Positions 48,204-57,921 of a stretch of 64,000 nucleotides of DNA are shown here, piece by piece (the first letter of the stretch is position 1; every line of letters starts with the position of its first letter). The position numbers were made by a program, and so were the translations under genes. The notes beneath the pieces were generated by a model that was not told the origin of the DNA, did no database searches, and was given only the letters and a program-made list of their open reading frames with translations. Source of the DNA: Enterococcus haemoperoxidus ATCC BAA-382 (lineage in GTDB: Bacteria; Bacillota; Bacilli; Lactobacillales; Enterococcaceae); assembly GCF_000407165.1 (NCBI RefSeq), contig NZ_KE136479.1, positions 2,281,302 to 2,345,301 on the forward strand, in the 5' to 3' direction.

Positions 48204-49070
48204 TTATTTCCACCCTTTCATCGTATGAATCTTGATTAATTTACTAAGTTCTTCTTGTAGCTGATTTCTAGGAACGATTTTGTCAACAAAACCGTGATCT
48301 AATAAAAACTCGGCTTTTTGGAAATCATCTGGTAACTCTTGACGGATTGTTTGTTCGATCACTCGACGTCCAGCAAATCCGATCAAACTTTGAGGCTCGG
48401 CTATTATAACGTCACCATCCATCGCAAAACTAGCAGTAACACCGCCAGTTGTTGGATCCGTCAATACAGTAATGTAAAGTAATCCTGCATTACTATGACG
48501 TTTAAGTGCACCAGAGATTTTTGCCATCTGCATCAGAGAGAAAATCCCTTCTTGCATCCGTGCTCCTCCTGAAGCAGTAAAGATGATCACTGACAAGCGT
48601 TGTTCTGTTGCACGTTCAAATAAACGTGTGATTTTCTCTCCGACAACGGTTCCCATGCTTCCCATAATAAAATTAGCATCCATTACTCCTATACCGATTT
48701 CTTGACCATCAATTTTAGCTTTCCCTGTCAAAACTGCTTCATGTAGTTCTGTTTTTTCCTGCATCATAGCAATTTTATCCAAATAACCAGGAAAGTCTAA
48801 CGGATCCTTTGTTACTAACTCTGTATCCCACTCTTCAAAACTTTTCTCATCTACCGTCAATGCTAGTCGTTCCCAAGCACCGATTCTAAAGCTATAACCG
48901 CAATAAGGGCAGACTTTTTCTGCCCCCATATCTTTTGTATATAGCGTACGTTTGCAACAAGGGCATTTCGCCCACATGTTATCAGGAACTGCAGGTTTTT
49001 TTACAGAAGACTGGTCCCCTGCGCGATTCGGATTGATTCGAATGTAGTTTTTCTTTTTAAATAAAGCCAT
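48204..49070 (-). CDS. accD: acetyl-CoA carboxylase carboxyltransferase subunit beta
   Basis: 288 residues. Zinc ribbon CPCC...CPYC (about residues 37-59), then the crotonase-like carboxyltransferase core with [21 protein letters not shown] and [16 protein letters not shown]. Partner of AccA. Placed between accC and accA with short spacers. Confidence 0.95.
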   Translation of the reverse strand: MALFKKKNYIRINPNRAGDQSSVKKPAVPDNMWAKCPCCKRTLYTKDMGAEKVCPYCGYSFRIGAWERLALTVDEKSFEEWDTELVTKDPLDFPGYLDKIAMMQEKTELHEAVLTGKAKIDGQEIGIGVMDANFIMGSMGTVVGEKITRLFERATEQRLSVIIFTASGGARMQEGIFSLMQMAKISGALKRHSNAGLLYITVLTDPTTGGVTASFAMDGDVIIAEPQSLIGFAGRRVIEQTIRQELPDDFQKAEFLLDHGFVDKIVPRNQLQEELSKLIKIHTMKGWK

Positions 49071-49084
49071 ACACCTGCTCCTTT

Positions 49085-50455
49085 TTAATTATCGCTTTCT
49101 GGTTCCCAATTTGGTAAAAATGTTTCTTGTAAAAAACTCGTATCATAATCGCCAGCTAAGACATTTTTATGCGTAATCAAATCTAGCTGAAATTCTGAAT
49201 TTGTGATGATCCCATCCGTTACGATCTCGTGAAGGGCCCGCTGCATTTTCATCAAAGCATCCATGCGGTCATCTCCATGAACGATCACTTTAGCAATCAT
49301 AGAATCATAAAAAGGTGGAATCGTATAACCAGAATACATTGCACTATCCACTCTTAATCCCATTCCACCACTCGGAAGCAACAAATTGTTGATTTTACCA
49401 GGAGACGGAGCAAAATTAAAGGCAGGATTTTCAGCATTGATCCGGCATTCGATTGCATGTCCTGTGATTTTAATATCTTCTTGTGCATATGGCAATTCTT
49501 CACCTGAAGCAACTTTCAACTGTGCTTTAACAAGATCGATTCCCGTAACCATTTCTGTAACAGGATGTTCAACTTGAATCCGTGTATTCATTTCCATAAA
49601 ATAAAATTCACCCGATTTATCCATCAAAAATTCGATTGTTCCAGCGTTTTCATAATGAACAGCTTCAGCTGCACGTACGGCCGTTTCACCTATTAACTGA
49701 CGTTTCTCAGGAGAAATCGCGATTGATGGCGATTCTTCAAGAACTTTTTGATTATTTCTTTGTAAAGAACAATCACGTTCACCTAAATGGATCACATGCC
49801 CATACTGATCACCTAAAATTTGAACTTCGATATGACGAGCTGGATAAATAATTTTTTCTAGATACATATCATCATTACCAAAAGCCGCTTTTGCTTCTTG
49901 CTGCGCTGAGGTAAAATGCTGTGGTAATTCTTCTTTGCTCATCACTTTACGAATCCCTTTACCACCACCACCAGCTGCTGCTTTGAGCATAACTGGATAA
50001 CCGATATCATCAGCAATTTTTAAAGCTTCTTCAACGGAGACAATTACGCCAATGCTTCCAGGAATAACTGGTACGTTAGCATTTTGCATCAGTTCACGTG
50101 CGTTGATTTTGTTTCCCATTGCATCAATCGTTGCTGCTTTTGGACCGATAAAGGTAATATTGCATTCTTCACACATTGCTGCAAATTGACTATTTTCCGA
50201 TAAGAAACCAAAACCTGGATGAATTGCTTCAGCATTGGTTACAATCGCTGCACTTAGTACACTCTGTACATTTAAATATGAATCAGCAGCTTTCGCTGGT
50301 CCAATGCAAATAGCCTCATCTGCAAGCTGTGTGTGTAACGCTTCTTTATCTGCTTCGGAATATACCGCAACGGTCTGCACTCCTAATTCACGACATGCAC
50401 GAATGATCCGAACTGCGATTTCTCCCCTATTTGCAATTAAAACTTTTGAAAACAT
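49085..50455 (-). CDS. accC: biotin carboxylase subunit of acetyl-CoA carboxylase
   Basis: 456 residues. N-terminal biotin-carboxylase domain [25 protein letters not shown]-grasp loop [41 protein letters not shown] and a C-terminal domain. Carboxylates the biotin on AccB using ATP and bicarbonate. Eight bases from the fabZ stop. Confidence 0.96.
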   Translation of the reverse strand: MFSKVLIANRGEIAVRIIRACRELGVQTVAVYSEADKEALHTQLADEAICIGPAKAADSYLNVQSVLSAAIVTNAEAIHPGFGFLSENSQFAAMCEECNITFIGPKAATIDAMGNKINARELMQNANVPVIPGSIGVIVSVEEALKIADDIGYPVMLKAAAGGGGKGIRKVMSKEELPQHFTSAQQEAKAAFGNDDMYLEKIIYPARHIEVQILGDQYGHVIHLGERDCSLQRNNQKVLEESPSIAISPEKRQLIGETAVRAAEAVHYENAGTIEFLMDKSGEFYFMEMNTRIQVEHPVTEMVTGIDLVKAQLKVASGEELPYAQEDIKITGHAIECRINAENPAFNFAPSPGKINNLLLPSGGMGLRVDSAMYSGYTIPPFYDSMIAKVIVHGDDRMDALMKMQRALHEIVTDGIITNSEFQLDLITHKNVLAGDYDTSFLQETFLPNWEPESDN

Positions 50456-50462
50456 AGCTCAC

Positions 50463-50882
50463 CTATCCAATCATAAAGGTCAATTCTGCTTCCGCTACTT
50501 TTTTCCCATTCACAGTCGCAGTTCCTTTGCCGATGCCGGCTATTGATTTTACTTTCATAATTTCTACTTCTAACATCAACGTATCACCTGGAACAACTTT
50601 TTGTCTAAATTTGGCTTTGTCGATACCGCCAAAATAGGCTGTCTTACCTTTAAAATCAGGCATAGACAATAATGCTACGGCACCTGCTTGAGCAAGCGCT
50701 TCAAGAATTAAAACACCTGGCATAACAGGTTCTCCTGGAAAATGACCTTGAAAAAAAGGCTCATTTATCGTGACATTCTTCTTGGCGATAACTTTTTCAC
50801 CCACAACGATTTCTTCGACTGTATCCAATAGTAAAAATGGATAACGATGAGGGATAATTTCTTTTATCTCTTGAATATTCAT
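50463..50882 (-). CDS. fabZ: 3-hydroxyacyl-ACP dehydratase
   Basis: 139 residues. [11 protein letters not shown], then [20 protein letters not shown] with the catalytic His and Glu of the hot-dog fold. Dehydrates beta-hydroxyacyl-ACP. GGGAG lies 7 bases before the second of two adjacent ATGs; the first, at 50885, overlaps the accB stop as TAATG and is also possible. Only one FabZ is in the window; in enterococci a second, isomerase-type copy usually lies elsewhere (fabN). Confidence 0.93.
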   Translation of the reverse strand: MNIQEIKEIIPHRYPFLLLDTVEEIVVGEKVIAKKNVTINEPFFQGHFPGEPVMPGVLILEALAQAGAVALLSMPDFKGKTAYFGGIDKAKFRQKVVPGDTLMLEVEIMKVKSIAGIGKGTATVNGKKVAEAELTFMIG

Positions 50883-50884
50883 CA

Positions 50885-51370
50885 TTACACTCCCTTAGAT
50901 ACACGGAAAAGTGGTTGATTAAATTCAACAACATCTTCATTTTGTATCAAGACTTCAGTAATCACTCCATCGACCGTCGCGGTAATTTCATTCATCAGCT
51001 TCATCGCTTCAACAATACAAACCACATCACCTTTTTTCACAGAATCGCCAACTTGTTTGAAGTTTTCTTTATCAGGCGCCGGTTTTAAATAGACCACACC
51101 TACGATTGGTGAGATGATCTCTTCTGTATTTTCTGGTATTGTTTCGGTTTTTACAGCTTCTTTTACTTCTATTATTTGACTCGTAACTTCTGTTGTTTCT
51201 TGGTTCGTTGTATTATTGTCAGTTACTTGTTTTACTTCACCTGACGATGTTTTTTGTGTCACTTTGTTTTTATTCATATAAAGACCAAACGAACCTTCTC
51301 TAAGATCAAATTCAGTTAATGTCGATTCGTCAAACTGTGTTAATAAGTCTTTCACTTCATTGATATTCAT
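50885..51370 (-). CDS. accB: biotin carboxyl carrier protein of acetyl-CoA carboxylase
   Basis: 161 residues: N-terminal helical segment, a Thr/Glu-rich linker (about residues 40-90) and a C-terminal biotinyl domain with [12 protein letters not shown], where the Lys is biotinylated. Carries CO2 from AccC to AccA-AccD. Two bases after fabF. Confidence 0.95.
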   Translation of the reverse strand: MNINEVKDLLTQFDESTLTEFDLREGSFGLYMNKNKVTQKTSSGEVKQVTDNNTTNQETTEVTSQIIEVKEAVKTETIPENTEEIISPIVGVVYLKPAPDKENFKQVGDSVKKGDVVCIVEAMKLMNEITATVDGVITEVLIQNEDVVEFNQPLFRVSKGV

Positions 51371-51371
51371 C

Positions 51372-52607
51372 TTAATCCTCCCAACGTTTTAAGCAGAGTA
51401 CTGCATTATGACCACCAAAGCCAAAAGAATTTGTTAATGCATAATCAAATTCATGTTTTTGACTCTCATTTGTGACAATATTTATTTCGATGGCTTCATC
51501 AAGTTGCTCAATATTGATCGTTGGTGGAATAAATTGATGCTGTAGCGCATTCAATGTTGCAATTGCTTCAATACCGCCTGTTGCACCCAATGCGTGTCCA
51601 GTCATGCTCTTCGTGCTGCTGACACGAACATTTTTAGCGGCTTCACCCAATGCGGTTTGAATAGCTTTTGTTTCTGCAACATCATTTGAAGGCGTGCTTG
51701 TTCCATGAGCATTGATATACCCTACTTTATCAGAATCAATTGCAGCCTCTTCCATTGCTAGTTTCATCGCCTTGGCCGCACCGCTTCCATCTGGTCTTGG
51801 TGACGTCATATGGTAAGCATCACAGTTTGAACCATATCCAACGATTTCCCCTAAAATCTTAGCTCCTCTTCTTTGAGCATGCTCTAAAGATTCCAAAACT
51901 AAAATCCCAGCTCCTTCACCCATCACAAATCCACTGCGGTCTTTGTCAAAAGGAATCGATCCTCTATTTGGATCTTCCTCAGAAGTAACTGCTGTTAAAG
52001 AAGCAAAGCCTGCAATCCCGATTTCAGTGATAGATGCTTCCGTTCCTCCTGCTAATAATACATCTGAATAACCATGTTTGATATTTCTAAATGCTTCACC
52101 GATCGAATTATTCGCTGTAGCACAAGCTGTAACTGTTGCCGTACAAGTTCCTCTTGCTCCAACACGCAAAGCAATATTACCAGCAGCCATATTTCCAATT
52201 GCCATTGGTATAAATAAAGGCGCCACTCTTTTAGGACCTTTTTCACGCATTCGAGTCACTTGATCTTGAATCGTTTGAAGTCCACCAATACCAGAACCTA
52301 CTATGACACCAAAACGGTCGACATCGATTTGTTCCGTATCTAATTTACTCATTTCCATCGCTTCTAATGCCGCATAAATACCAAATAGGGAAAACATATC
52401 CATTCGTTTCGCATCTTTTTTGGCAAAATACTTATCGAAAGGAAAATCTTTTACTTCTGCTGCTAATGCAATACCTGTTTCACTCGCATCAAATTTAGTA
52501 ATCGGACCAATTCCGTTTTTTCCAGTTTGTAAACTTTCTAAAAAGGTTTCTGCATCATTCCCGATTGGGGATGCCACACCATAACCTGTAATCACTACGC
52601 GATTCAT
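51372..52607 (-). CDS. fabF: beta-ketoacyl-ACP synthase II
   Basis: 411 residues. VTACATANNSIGEAF holds the active-site Cys, HGTSTPSND and GHALGATGGIEA the two His, and NSFGFGGHNA the C-terminal glycine-rich loop. Elongating condensing enzyme of type II synthesis. RBS AAAGGAG ahead of the ATG. Confidence 0.96.
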   Translation of the reverse strand: MNRVVITGYGVASPIGNDAETFLESLQTGKNGIGPITKFDASETGIALAAEVKDFPFDKYFAKKDAKRMDMFSLFGIYAALEAMEMSKLDTEQIDVDRFGVIVGSGIGGLQTIQDQVTRMREKGPKRVAPLFIPMAIGNMAAGNIALRVGARGTCTATVTACATANNSIGEAFRNIKHGYSDVLLAGGTEASITEIGIAGFASLTAVTSEEDPNRGSIPFDKDRSGFVMGEGAGILVLESLEHAQRRGAKILGEIVGYGSNCDAYHMTSPRPDGSGAAKAMKLAMEEAAIDSDKVGYINAHGTSTPSNDVAETKAIQTALGEAAKNVRVSSTKSMTGHALGATGGIEAIATLNALQHQFIPPTINIEQLDEAIEINIVTNESQKHEFDYALTNSFGFGGHNAVLCLKRWED

Positions 52608-52633
52608 TCAACCGCTCCTTTCAAGCTTGTTCA

Positions 52634-53371
52634 TTAGCCGTGCATGACTAAACCGCCATCTACATTTAAGACCTGACCTGTCACGTATGGACTTTTCGCC
52701 AAAAAGATAGCTGCATTTGCAATATCTTCTACTTGACCAAATTTTTGTAATGGAATTTGCTGATTCATTTGTTCTTTGACTTTATCAGATAAAACATCTG
52801 TCATTTCAGTTTCGATAAAACCTGGTGCAATGGCATTACATGTGATTCCTCGTGCTGCAACTTCTCGTGCTACAGATTTTGTAAACCCAATGACTCCGGC
52901 TTTACTTGCCGCATAGTTGGCTTGACCTATATTACCAATCAACCCAGAAACACTAGACATGTTGATAATTCTTCCACTGCGTTGTTTCATCATTCGTTTG
53001 ATTGCTTGTTGTGTCATATTGAAAGTCCCGGTTAAATTGATTTGAATACAACGGGTAAAATCTTCCTCTGACATTCTTAATAATAATTTATCATTCGTGA
53101 TTCCTGCGTTGTTGATTAGAATATCAATTGAACCTAAACCATCAATTGCAGCTTGGATCATTTCCCCTGCTGATTCAAAACTAGCGATGTCTCCAGAGAT
53201 CCCAACACATTTGACGTCATAAGATTCTACTTCTGCAATTAGGTCAGTGCTAATTTCTCCACGCCCATTAAGTACAATATTTGCTCCTTCTTTAGCAAAA
53301 GCTAACGCAACAGCTTTACCAATTCCTCGTGTGCTTCCTGTAACAAACACATTTTTCCCCTTAAGTTCCAT
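52634..53371 (-). CDS. fabG: 3-oxoacyl-ACP reductase
   Basis: 245-residue short-chain dehydrogenase. Cofactor loop VTGSTRGIGKAVA, NNAGITND, and the catalytic Ser-Tyr-Lys in NMSSVSG...YAASKAG. NADPH-dependent reduction of beta-ketoacyl-ACP. Starts 4 bp after fabD. Confidence 0.96.
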   Translation of the reverse strand: MELKGKNVFVTGSTRGIGKAVALAFAKEGANIVLNGRGEISTDLIAEVESYDVKCVGISGDIASFESAGEMIQAAIDGLGSIDILINNAGITNDKLLLRMSEEDFTRCIQINLTGTFNMTQQAIKRMMKQRSGRIINMSSVSGLIGNIGQANYAASKAGVIGFTKSVAREVAARGITCNAIAPGFIETEMTDVLSDKVKEQMNQQIPLQKFGQVEDIANAAIFLAKSPYVTGQVLNVDGGLVMHG

Positions 53372-53374
53372 TCG

Positions 53375-54304
53375 TTACCTCCCGTTTAAAAGAGCTTCAG
53401 TTTCAGATAGTGTTTTTCCATCCTCAACACGAGCTGTTTTCAATTCTTTATCGATCTTCTTGATAAAACCAGTCAATGTTTTTCCTGGTCCAACCTCTAT
53501 AATTACATCAACATTCATTTTTTTTATTGTTTCGATACTATCAGCAAAACGGACAGCAGACATTACTTGTTTTTCTAATAATTCTTTTATTTCTGCTTGC
53601 TCCATTACTTGTGCTGTAGTATTACTAATCACAGGAATCGTCATTTCTGCAAAATTTATTTTTTCAAGTTCTATTGCTAATTTTTCGGAAGCAGGCTTCA
53701 ATAATTCTGTATGAAATGGACCACTTACCTTTAAAGGAATCATCCGCTTCACACCTGCTGCAGTTAATAATTCTACCGCTTTATCAACTGCGGGCGTTTC
53801 TCCACCAATCACGATTTGCTGAGGCGTATTATAGTTTGCAGGAGAAACGATACCAATGCTACTTGCCTCCTGACAACATTTTTCGATCAATGAACGTTCA
53901 GCATTCATCACTGCAACCATTTTCCCAGTACCTGTAGGAGCAGCTTCAGTCATTAACTTTCCTCTTTTAGCAACTAATTGAACTGCCTCTTTAAATGAAA
54001 TCGCACCACTCACCACAAGCGCACTATATTCACCTAAGCTTAGCCCCGCCACAACATCCGGCTGATAGCCTTTAGAATGTAAAAGACGATAAAAAGCAAT
54101 ACTGACTGTTAAAATAGCAGGCTGTGTATACATCGTTTCGTTTAGCTGCTCATTTTCAGTAAAACAAAGTTCTGCCATGTCGTATCCTAGAACATCACTT
54201 GCTTCTTGAAATGTTTCTTGAACAATGCTCTCTTGCTCGAACAAGTCCTTGCCCATACCGATATACTGAGCACCTTGCCCACTAAATATAAAAGCTGTTT
54301 TCAT
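53375..54304 (-). CDS. fabD: malonyl-CoA:ACP transacylase
   Basis: 309 residues. FSGQGAQYIGMG at the N terminus, GLSLGEYSALV with the nucleophile Ser, and PFHTELLKPA with the partner His. Loads malonyl groups on ACP. Between fabK and fabG. Confidence 0.96.
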   Translation of the reverse strand: MKTAFIFSGQGAQYIGMGKDLFEQESIVQETFQEASDVLGYDMAELCFTENEQLNETMYTQPAILTVSIAFYRLLHSKGYQPDVVAGLSLGEYSALVVSGAISFKEAVQLVAKRGKLMTEAAPTGTGKMVAVMNAERSLIEKCCQEASSIGIVSPANYNTPQQIVIGGETPAVDKAVELLTAAGVKRMIPLKVSGPFHTELLKPASEKLAIELEKINFAEMTIPVISNTTAQVMEQAEIKELLEKQVMSAVRFADSIETIKKMNVDVIIEVGPGKTLTGFIKKIDKELKTARVEDGKTLSETEALLNGR

Positions 54305-54365
54305 TATTTTACTCCTTTACTTTAAAAGCGAAGCGTCAACTCATAAAGTCAAATATATTTATAAT

Positions 54366-55325
54366 TTATAATAGCCATCGACTACATTCAGTAGCCAAGA
54401 CTTCTTTTGTCTCACTCATATAAGAATCAATAATTTCTTTTGCTGTTTCTTCTTTTTTTACAAGTCCTGCAATTTGTCCAGCCATGATTGATCCATGATC
54501 CACATCACCTTCTACAACTGCTTTACGCAAAGCGCCTTGGCCTAATTCATCAAACTGCACAAGGTTCGGCTCAGCTTTTTTTAGTTCAACTTTTTCTAAT
54601 CGATCGTATTCATTAGTCAACTTATTCTTGATAGCTCTTACTGGATGACCAAAATGTTGACAAGTCACTGTCGTATCAACGTCTCTTGCTTTGATGATTC
54701 TGGCTTTATAATTTTCGTGCACAGTACATTCTTTTGCTACTAAAAAACGTGTACCAACTTGAACTGCATCAGCCCCCAACATTAAAGCGGCTGCCATTCC
54801 ACGACCATCACCAATACCACCTGCAGCAATCACTGGAATTGTTAGCGCGTCTACAACTTGCGGTACAATACTCATGGTTGTTAATTTGCCAATATGTCCC
54901 CCAGCTTCCATTCCTTCAACAACAACTGCATCAGCGCCTATTTTCTCCATACGTGCACCTAATGCAACAGAAGGTATCACCGGAATTACTTTAATATTAT
55001 GTTCTTTAAAACGATCCATATATTTACCAGGATTACCAGCTCCTGTTGTAACCACTGGTACCTTTTCTTCGCAAACTAAATCCACGATATCTTGTGCAAA
55101 CGGTGATAGGAGCATAATATTGACTCCAAATGGTTTATCTGTAATTTTCTTGATTTTTTTGATTTCAGCTTGAATAACGTCTCTTGGTGCATTACCACCT
55201 GCGATGATCCCAAGTCCACCAGCTTCAGACACCGCTCCTGCTAAAGAAGCATCTGCAATCCAAGCCATACCGCCTTGAAAGATGGGGTATTTAATTCCGA
55301 TCAGTTCACATATCTTTGATTGCAT
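54366..55325 (-). CDS. fabK: enoyl-ACP reductase II (FMN-dependent)
   Basis: 319-residue 2-nitropropane-dioxygenase-fold flavoprotein. IKYPIFQGGMAWIAD, VVVEGMEAGGHIG, IPVIAAGGIGDGRGMAAALMLGADAVQVGTRFL are the FMN-binding and FabK blocks. Replaces triclosan-sensitive FabI in many lactic bacteria. Separated from acpP by 186 bp with a terminator, so it probably also has its own promoter. Confidence 0.93.
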   Translation of the reverse strand: MQSKICELIGIKYPIFQGGMAWIADASLAGAVSEAGGLGIIAGGNAPRDVIQAEIKKIKKITDKPFGVNIMLLSPFAQDIVDLVCEEKVPVVTTGAGNPGKYMDRFKEHNIKVIPVIPSVALGARMEKIGADAVVVEGMEAGGHIGKLTTMSIVPQVVDALTIPVIAAGGIGDGRGMAAALMLGADAVQVGTRFLVAKECTVHENYKARIIKARDVDTTVTCQHFGHPVRAIKNKLTNEYDRLEKVELKKAEPNLVQFDELGQGALRKAVVEGDVDHGSIMAGQIAGLVKKEETAKEIIDSYMSETKEVLATECSRWLL

Positions 55326-55361
55326 AAATTACATCCTTCAACCTATAGAATAATTAATCAA

Positions 55362-55406
55362 AAAAGGACTGGAACAAAACTCTGTAAGTTTAGTACCAGC
55401 CTTTCT
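55362..55406. repeat. hairpin of repeat-like type between acpP and fabK (copy 7)
   Basis: AAAGG-CTGG...AACT and AGTT...CCAG-CCTTT arms, partly imperfect, followed by AATTCCAACGAGCGGCG. Resembles the other repeat hairpins in layout but is the most diverged. Confidence 0.45.
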
Positions 55407-55429
55407 AATTCCAACGAGCGGCGTGAAAA

Positions 55430-55476
55430 AAGCCAGGCTCTTCAGCAATTGTTGAGAATCGCACAGAGCCTGGCTC
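55430..55476 (-). terminator. terminator between acpP and fabK
   Basis: Minus strand GCCAGGCTC and GAGCCTGGC, 9 bp perfect arms, then TTTTTT. A strong internal terminator dividing the fatty-acid operon. Confidence 0.8.
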
Positions 55477-55511
55477 ATCCAACTTTTTATTTTACCTAAT
55501 CGCTTTGATTA

Positions 55512-55736
55512 TTATGCTTTTTGTTTTTCTACGTAAGTTACTAAATCTTGAACAGTAGTGATACCATCTTCAGACTCGATTTTTATATCGAAAGCATCTT
55601 CGATTTCATTGATGATTTGGAATAAGTCTAAGCTATCCGCATCTAATTCTTCTTGAATGTTTGTTGTTAATTTTACTTCCTCAGGCTCTTTACCTAATTC
55701 TTCTACAATAATTGCTTGAATTTTTTCGAATACCAT
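55512..55736 (-). CDS. acpP: acyl carrier protein
   Basis: 74 residues, acidic. The phosphopantetheine attachment motif is [11 protein letters not shown] with Ser near residue 36. RBS GGAGGAA before the ATG. Sits after fabH and before the terminator, so it can be made in excess of the downstream enzymes. Confidence 0.96.
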   Translation of the reverse strand: MVFEKIQAIIVEELGKEPEEVKLTTNIQEELDADSLDLFQIINEIEDAFDIKIESEDGITTVQDLVTYVEKQKA

Positions 55737-55785
55737 GTGTATATTCCTCCAATAATTTTCTTTTTTAGTTTATATAGTTACAGAT

Positions 55786-56745
55786 TTACAGCGTTAAGAG
55801 TATCGAACCCCACGTTAAACCGCCGCCGTAGCCTGTTAACACAATTTTTTGTTTGGAGCCTAGTTGAAGGACTCCTTTTTCCACTGATTCATCCAATAAC
55901 AATGGAATGCTTGCAGCAGATGTATTGCCGTTATGTTCCATATTTGTGAGAAATTTTTCTCTTGGAACTTTAAGTTTTTTCGAGATTTTTTCGATGATGC
56001 GTTTATTTGCTTGATGCAACAATAAATAATCTACATCCTCATCAATAATTTCCCGAATGTTGTTGGTTACATCATTCAATGAAAAGTCATAAATATCTCT
56101 GCCAGTCATTTGTAGATAACTTGAGCTTTCAGATGTTCCAGTATAAAAAGGACTCTTATTTTCTAAATAACCAGAAGTTAATGATCTAGCTCTTTGACCA
56201 TCCGCCTGTAGTTTCTCCTTTAGAAAATGCTCTTCATTACTTGCCTCCAATAATACACCAGCTGCTCCATCACCAAATAATACAGCCGTACTGCGGTCTT
56301 CCCAATCAAGAACTTTAGATAATGTTTCACCACCGATGACCATACCTAATTTTTTCCCAGTACGAATTAATTTTTCACCCATACTCAATGCATAGACAAA
56401 ACCAGTACAAGCAGCGCTGATATCAAAAGCAAAAGCCTGATTAGCTAAAATACTACCTTGAACAAGACAAGCAACTGAAGGTGTACCAAAATCTGGTGTC
56501 ATCGTTGCTACAAGGATGAAATCCAAATCTTCAGCATTTTTCCCAGATTTTTTTAATAACTTTTCAGCCACTTTAATACACAAATCCGAAGTATTTTCAT
56601 TCGTAACAATATTTCTTGAACGTATACCTGTTCGGCTAGAAATCCATTCATCGGAAGTATCCATCATCGTTGAAAGTTGATCATTGGATACTGCATTTTT
56701 AGGAACATAACGGCTCGTACAAGTTATTTTTGCATGTTGATTCAT
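55786..56745 (-). CDS. fabH: beta-ketoacyl-ACP synthase III
   Basis: 319 residues. AFDISAACTGFVYAL has the catalytic Cys, LLHQANKRIIEKI the His and HNGNTSAASIPLLLD the Asn. Starts fatty-acid synthesis from acetyl-CoA and malonyl-ACP. Start at 56745; the upstream GTG overlaps the GAGGA site. Follows fabT closely. Confidence 0.95.
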   Translation of the reverse strand: MNQHAKITCTSRYVPKNAVSNDQLSTMMDTSDEWISSRTGIRSRNIVTNENTSDLCIKVAEKLLKKSGKNAEDLDFILVATMTPDFGTPSVACLVQGSILANQAFAFDISAACTGFVYALSMGEKLIRTGKKLGMVIGGETLSKVLDWEDRSTAVLFGDGAAGVLLEASNEEHFLKEKLQADGQRARSLTSGYLENKSPFYTGTSESSSYLQMTGRDIYDFSLNDVTNNIREIIDEDVDYLLLHQANKRIIEKISKKLKVPREKFLTNMEHNGNTSAASIPLLLDESVEKGVLQLGSKQKIVLTGYGGGLTWGSILLTL

Positions 56746-56759
56746 CTTGGTCCTCACTT

Positions 56760-57200
56760 TTATTTATATTCCTTTAAGAAATCATGAAGATTCTTCAATG
56801 CTTTTAATAAAGCTTGTTCTTCTGCTTTATCCATTCCGCTTAAAATTCTTTTGACCATTTCTCTATGGAAGTGCTGATGAACACGAAAAAGTAATTTTCC
56901 TTTTTTAGTTAAACCTAACTTAACCACTCGACGATCATCTTCACTTCGTATGCGTTCAACATAACCTTTCTTCACAAGATTATTGATTGCTACAGTCAAT
57001 GTTCCAACAGTAATCGATAATTCTTTAGCAACTTCCGAAGAAGTCTTTTTCCTATACATTCCAATAGCTTCGATTGTGTGCATTTCAGTAATGGATAAGT
57101 CATTGAATTGTGATTTCTTCAATTCAGATTCTTCAATCGTCAAAATATCATTAAAGACACTGACAAGATAATCATTGACTGTTTCTAAATTAGGTTCCAT
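56760..57200 (-). CDS. fabT: MarR-family fatty-acid synthesis repressor
   Basis: 146 residues with a winged helix: SITEMHTIEAIGMY, SSEVAKELSITVGTLTVAINNLVKKGYVERI and RSEDDRRVVKLGLTKKG. FabT with acyl-ACP as corepressor shuts off fab genes in streptococci and enterococci. First gene of the operon. The operator upstream matches the FabT consensus, giving autoregulation. Confidence 0.94.
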   Translation of the reverse strand: MEPNLETVNDYLVSVFNDILTIEESELKKSQFNDLSITEMHTIEAIGMYRKKTSSEVAKELSITVGTLTVAINNLVKKGYVERIRSEDDRRVVKLGLTKKGKLLFRVHQHFHREMVKRILSGMDKAEEQALLKALKNLHDFLKEYK

Positions 57201-57219
57201 TTGTGTGCACCATCCATAT

Positions 57220-57252
57220 ACTTTGATTATCAAATCATTTGATGTTCAAACT
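57220..57252 (-). promoter_or_regulatory. tandem FabT operators
   Basis: ACTTTGATTATCAAATC (57220-57236) matches the FabT site ANTTTGATTATCAAATT at all but one position. A second overlapping site, CATTTGATGTTCAAACT (57236-57252), has four mismatches. They sit directly downstream of, and overlap, the -10 of fabT. Confidence 0.8.
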
Positions 57253-57278
57253 ATATCGCATATGAAAAAAGATTGCAA
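57250..57278 (-). promoter_or_regulatory. fabT promoter
   Basis: Minus-strand -35 TTGCAA (57273-57278), 17-bp spacer, -10 TATAGT (57250-57255). The FabT operators abut it. Confidence 0.7.
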
Positions 57279-57507
57279 GTAAAATATTTAATTTTTAATT
57301 TTTCTTAATGAAGAAATGAATTACATTCCTTGTTTCACTTTAATAAAATAGTGATTTTAATTGGTTTTTTCAATACTATTTTGCAAAAAAATTTCTATTC
57401 ACATTGATTCTACTAGCCATTATTATATTTTGACCATCAAACTATTTATCATTTATAGAACATGGTTTGGGCTTTAAGTCCCTTTCAACTTCTACATAAA
57501 TAAAAAA

Positions 57508-57543
57508 ATCCTGTGGCGTACAAAATTGTACGCCACAGGATTT
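57508..57543. terminator. perfect hairpin terminator after the YkuJ-like gene
   Basis: AATCCTGTGGCGTACAA and its exact complement with a 2-base loop, followed by T/A runs. Terminates the DUF1797 gene on the minus strand. Between this and the fabT promoter (57279-57507) is only AT-rich DNA. Confidence 0.85.
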
Positions 57544-57590
57544 TCGATTATTTTCATCAATTTTGTTAAATACTTACTGAAATTTACTAA

Positions 57591-57821
57591 TTATTGAATT
57601 AAATCATAAATTTCCATCGCAACAATATCAATATTATCAAATTGATAACTTTGTTGAGAATCCGTTTCAGTTAATTCAAATGTTTCAGTTGATTTATCAT
57701 AAGTTACGATGCATTTTTCTGCACCTTCACGTTCAAAACGACGAACTTGAATTTCGTTGTCTGTTGCTTCAGTCATCGCTTCAAGTCGCTTGATAATCGC
57801 CACAAGTTGTGAATGTTTCAT
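57591..57821 (-). CDS. DUF1797 (YkuJ) family protein
   Basis: 76 residues: SQLVAIIKRLEAMTEATDNEIQVRRFEREG and FELTETDSQQSYQFDNIDIVAMEIYDLIQ. Small cytosolic protein of the YkuJ family, function unknown. RBS AGGGAGG before the ATG. Own terminator. Confidence 0.85.
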   Translation of the reverse strand: MKHSQLVAIIKRLEAMTEATDNEIQVRRFEREGAEKCIVTYDKSTETFELTETDSQQSYQFDNIDIVAMEIYDLIQ

Positions 57822-57921
57822 AAATGGGCCTCCCTTTAAAAACTAGTTCTGTACCATTGTATCAAAACATTGTCTTTCTTGCATGATTTTTCGTCATTTT
57901 TTTTAATTTTTTTGCTGTTCT

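Noticed and set aside
57427..57443. ATTTTGACCATCAAACT as a further FabT site
   Set aside because: Three mismatches, far from any fab promoter; probably chance in AT-rich DNA.
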